From Phycisphaera sp. TMED9 (GTDB lineage: Bacteria > Planctomycetota > Phycisphaerae > Phycisphaerales > SM1A02), in contig NHBO02000005.1 in NCBI GenBank assembly GCA_002167845.2, positions 1 through 32,572 on the forward strand: a stretch of 32,572 bases of DNA, read 5' to 3'. Position numbers and translations under genes: made by a program. This document shows, in pieces, positions 29,891 through 32,572 of this stretch. Each line of letters starts with the position of its first letter. The first letter of the stretch is position 1. The notes beneath the pieces are model-generated. The model did not search any database, was not told the DNA's origin, and saw nothing but the letters and a program-made list of their open reading frames with translations.

Positions 29891-32450
29891 GGTCCGAACC
29901 GCCCTGCTGGTGATCGCGGTCGCCATGGCCTCGGCACTGGTGGCCGCGGTGGCGACCGGCATGCGCACGGTGCAGGCGAGCATCGAACATCGAATCTCCA
30001 GAGCGATCGGCTCGGTGGATGCCCGTGTGGTGCATCGATACGGATCCCCCTTCGAGGCTGATCTCGCGGACACCGTTCAGACCTGGCCCGACGTCACCGA
30101 AGCCGCCGCCAGAGTCGAGGGGGGCCTCACCCTCGCCCGGACCGACGATCGTCGTGACGAAGACGGTCGCCGGCTCCGACTGACCGTTCAGGCCCGTGGA
30201 ATCGACGTCGATGGAAACGACGCATTCGACCAGTACGATCTCCTGGAAGGCCGATTTCCCGCCGATCCGAGCGAGATCCTGCTTGATCCACTCACCGCCC
30301 GGAAGCTCCAGTCCGGCCTCGGCGACACGGTTCGCGTCGAGCGATTCGGACCAACGATCGAACTCACGGTGGTCGGTATCCGGGATCGCCCGGAACTCGG
30401 CGCCCTCCAGAAACCACGAGTCCAGGTCGATCGCTCCGTGATCGAGGAGGCGACGGGCAGACGTGGCGAAGCCGCGGTGATCTCCATCGTCCTCGCCGAA
30501 GGTACCGACGTCCTCGCATGGGTCGAGCGGTTCAAGGATCAAATTCAGGATCCCTTGCGTCTGGAATCGGCGGAACGGGCTCGAGCGGGGTACGACCGCC
30601 AAGTCCGCGCGAGCCGGGTGGGATTCCGCACCGGCGTCATCGTCGCGTTCCTCGCCTGCGCCTTCATCGTCGCCATCGGGATGACCACCGCGATCGGGGA
30701 ACAGATCCGTCAACTCGCGATGCTCCGGTGCATCGGTGCGAGTCGATCACAACTCGCCGGCTCCCAGGCCTTCGTCGGCCTGATCATCGGCGGCGGCGGC
30801 GGACTCATCGGCCCTCCTCTGGGAATCGGGCTCGCCGCCATCCTCGCCTGGTGGTTTCGCGAACTGCTCCCTGGCGGACTCGCCGTTCCCGCCGAGGGCA
30901 TCCAACTCGCCTTTCTCGGCGCGACCGGCGCCGGACTTCTCGGCGCCGCGTGGCCGGCCTGGCGGGCGGCCTCGACCAGCCCGCTGGAGGCACTCGCGAA
31001 TCGAGCCCGACCGATCCGATCGATCGCGATCGTGGCCTGTGGAGGAATCGGCCTCGCCTTGATCGCCCTCCAACTCGTGCTCCTCGCCGTTCCAGACCCC
31101 GACCTTCGATTCACGCTCTACGCGTTTCTCGGCCTTCCCGCCCTTCACCTCGGGTACTTCCTCCTGGCCGTTCCGGTGTTCGTGATCATCGCGCGTCTCC
31201 TCGGCCCAACGCTGGCCGTGCTCTGGCGACTACCCCGCCCTCTGGTCACCGGCAACCTCCGCAGTGGTTCCTTCCGGCTCGGACTGACCGCGGGCGCGTT
31301 GATGGTCGGACTCTCGGTACTCGTCTCCACCTGGAGCAACGGCCTTGCGATCGTGAACGACTTCCGCGAGCGGGTCCGGTTCGCCGACGCCTTCGTGATG
31401 AAGACCGGTGGCATCGGCGACGAGGAGCAGCTGCTGATCAAAGCGATGCCGGGCGTCGCCTCGGCGAGTCCGATCGGCTATCTCCCCCTTCGCGTCGCGG
31501 ACGACCAGCGATTGGGGACCGGCGACCTCGCCCCACCCAATGTGGTGTGCGTCGGGTTCAATCCACGCGAGTTCCTCAGTTTGAATCGCCTCGACTGGAT
31601 CGAGGGAGATGCCGAGTCCGCCATTCCGAAGCTCGAAGCCGGCGATTCGGTCCTGGTCGCCAAGGAATTCCTCATCGCCCGAGGCCTGGGCCTGGGCGAG
31701 ACGATCGCGCTGGGCGCCGAGGGAGATGAGAGCACGTTCGAGATCGTCGGCGTGGTCGGGGCCGCCGGCCTGGACATGGCCACGGGCATCTTCGGGGTTC
31801 GAAGCGTCTACATGGAACACGCGGTCAGTTGCGTCTTCATGGACTTCGACACCGTCGCGGAGAAGTACGGCACCCGCGAAGCGTTCATCATGCAGATGGA
31901 CCTGGATCTTCCCGCCGACCCCGCCGCCGCCGATGCGGCGGAGGAACTGCTCGCCGAAGAACTCCGGGCGAAGATTCCGGGCGCCGTCTTCGCCAGTGGC
32001 CGCAACATCAAACTGCTCGTCGAGGACATCGGCGGCCGGATTCTGACCGTGACGGCGTCGGTCGCGATCGCGGCCCTCCTGCTCGCGTGTCTGGGCGTCG
32101 GCAACGTGGTCGCGGCGGGAATCACCGCACGAGGCTTTGAATTCGGGGTGATCCGATCCGTCGGCGGCGCGCCGAGCGTGGCCCCCCGTCTGGTTCTGGC
32201 GGAGATCACCGCGGCGGGACTCGCGGCGGTCGTGGTCGGCATCGCCCTCGGCGTCCACCTCGCCTGGATGGGCGTCGGGCTCTACCACGATCTCGCCGGA
32301 CTCCAACTGGCACTGGACGTCCCGATCCTTCCGACGCTCGTGGGCAGCGGCGGCGTGGTGATCGCCGCGCTGCTGGCCTCGATCCCCGCCAGCATGTCCT
32401 TGCGGCGGCGGGCTCCCCGGGTTCTCCTCGCGAGCGGTCGCGGCGGTTGA
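29844..32450 (+). CDS. FtsX/MacB-family ABC permease (duplicated FtsX domains)
   Basis: 868 residues from ATG 29844, which has GGAAGGA 4 nt upstream and lies inside the ATPase gene. The first TM is TALLVIAVAMASALVAAVATG (19-39), followed by a periplasmic core (40-255). FtsX domain 1 spans 258-385 (EQIRQLAMLRCIGASRSQL is the typical cytoplasmic loop). Two more TM segments lie in the middle (about 392-455), and a TM near 480-500 opens a second periplasmic part. FtsX domain 2 covers 732-865 (GFEFGVIRSVGGAPSVAP is its equivalent loop). The layout of about ten TM segments matches large lipoprotein- or peptide-handling permeases rather than four-TM MacB. No membrane-fusion partner gene is present. 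Confidence 0.88.
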   Translation: MKPSWHIAQHVLFGHRVRTALLVIAVAMASALVAAVATGMRTVQASIEHRISRAIGSVDARVVHRYGSPFEADLADTVQTWPDVTEAAARVEGGLTLARTDDRRDEDGRRLRLTVQARGIDVDGNDAFDQYDLLEGRFPADPSEILLDPLTARKLQSGLGDTVRVERFGPTIELTVVGIRDRPELGALQKPRVQVDRSVIEEATGRRGEAAVISIVLAEGTDVLAWVERFKDQIQDPLRLESAERARAGYDRQVRASRVGFRTGVIVAFLACAFIVAIGMTTAIGEQIRQLAMLRCIGASRSQLAGSQAFVGLIIGGGGGLIGPPLGIGLAAILAWWFRELLPGGLAVPAEGIQLAFLGATGAGLLGAAWPAWRAASTSPLEALANRARPIRSIAIVACGGIGLALIALQLVLLAVPDPDLRFTLYAFLGLPALHLGYFLLAVPVFVIIARLLGPTLAVLWRLPRPLVTGNLRSGSFRLGLTAGALMVGLSVLVSTWSNGLAIVNDFRERVRFADAFVMKTGGIGDEEQLLIKAMPGVASASPIGYLPLRVADDQRLGTGDLAPPNVVCVGFNPREFLSLNRLDWIEGDAESAIPKLEAGDSVLVAKEFLIARGLGLGETIALGAEGDESTFEIVGVVGAAGLDMATGIFGVRSVYMEHAVSCVFMDFDTVAEKYGTREAFIMQMDLDLPADPAAADAAEELLAEELRAKIPGAVFASGRNIKLLVEDIGGRILTVTASVAIAALLLACLGVGNVVAAGITARGFEFGVIRSVGGAPSVAPRLVLAEITAAGLAAVVVGIALGVHLAWMGVGLYHDLAGLQLALDVPILPTLVGSGGVVIAALLASIPASMSLRRRAPRVLLASGRGG

Positions 32451-32525
32451 TCCGCCTCCGAGACCGGCCGGGTGACGCCGAATGTCGGCGACCAGCCCAC
32501 GCTCCGGAGCCGCCGAGGGTCTAGC

Positions 32526-32572
32526 ATGCCGGTCGTGTCCAATCCCTTCCGAATCGACAGCGAGTTCTCCCC
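32526..32572 (+). CDS. uvrB: Probable UvrB, first codons only (partial)
   Basis: ATG 32526 is preceded by GAGG at 7 nt. The 15 complete codons read MPVVSNPFRIDSEFS, and the next begins CC, as for Pro. The sequence NPFRIDSEFSP is like the start of excinuclease subunit B, where F-x-L/I-x-S-x-F/Y-x-P is followed by AGDQPxAI; that diagnostic part is outside the window. GTG 32535 is an in-frame alternative start. Confidence 0.4.
   Translation, partial: MPVVSNPFRIDSEFS

Noticed and set aside
32475-32489. Hairpin CGCCGA-ATG-TCGGCG after the FtsX-type permease as a terminator
   Set aside because: Only a 6-bp stem with a 3-nt loop and no T-run; too weak to call.

Overview
The window looks like a stretch of GC-rich bacterial chromosome, most likely from a planctomycete of the Phycisphaerae type. 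This is an inference from gene content, not from a marker gene. The clues are a Bat (VWA/TPR/BatD/BatE) operon, a secreted protein with Cys-rich repeats and a paired EF-hand dockerin-like tail, three SPFH genes next to an ABC exporter, and many GTG starts and 4-nt ATGA/GTGA gene overlaps. No insertion sequence, CRISPR array, prophage or other sign of transfer was seen.

Layout. 1-3213 (+): end of a Bat operon, with the Gln/Asp-rich C-terminus of a BatC/BatB-type protein, then batD and a batE-like TPR/SH3 protein. 3253-3381 (-): tRNA-Ser(CGA) with its hairpin terminator. 3505-4980 (-): secreted dockerin-type protein. 5190-6047 (-): rpoZ (RNA polymerase omega) and a stand-alone coaC. 6232-8694 (+): ClC chloride-transport protein with CBS domains, then rnpA and yidD, tightly packed. 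8721-19679 (-): a long gene train, in transcription order a 7-TM/SPFH fusion, HflC-like, HflK-like, ABC ATPase, ABC-2 permease, a membrane-anchored 738-residue protein and a FAHD1-like hydrolase. Divergent from it is a second ABC-2 permease (20016-21053, +), paralogous to the first. 21076-24462 (-): a small membrane protein and two secreted ClpP-fold proteins, one with a recognisable serine and one apparently dead. 24630-28172 (-): TIM-barrel sugar-isomerase-like protein, cmk, plsC and cca, in one overlapping operon. 28173-28652: a gene-free stretch with several hairpins and a minus-strand terminator. 28653-32450 (+): gcvH, then a LolD/MacB-type ABC ATPase and its FtsX-type permease. The first codons of a probable uvrB begin at 32526.

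How the genes fit together. Much of the window is housekeeping: omega, CoA biosynthesis, RNase P protein, YidD, CMP kinase, acyltransferase, CCA enzyme, GcvH. The distinctive part is 8.7-21.1 kb. There an envelope SPFH (HflK/HflC-like) triad is joined by overlaps and short gaps to an ABC exporter with two candidate permeases and an uncharacterised membrane-anchored protein. This arrangement is compatible with one membrane microdomain/transport machine, but its substrate cannot be read from sequence. The two secreted ClpP-fold proteins and the hairpin-rich region before gcvH are the other parts most worth a second look.
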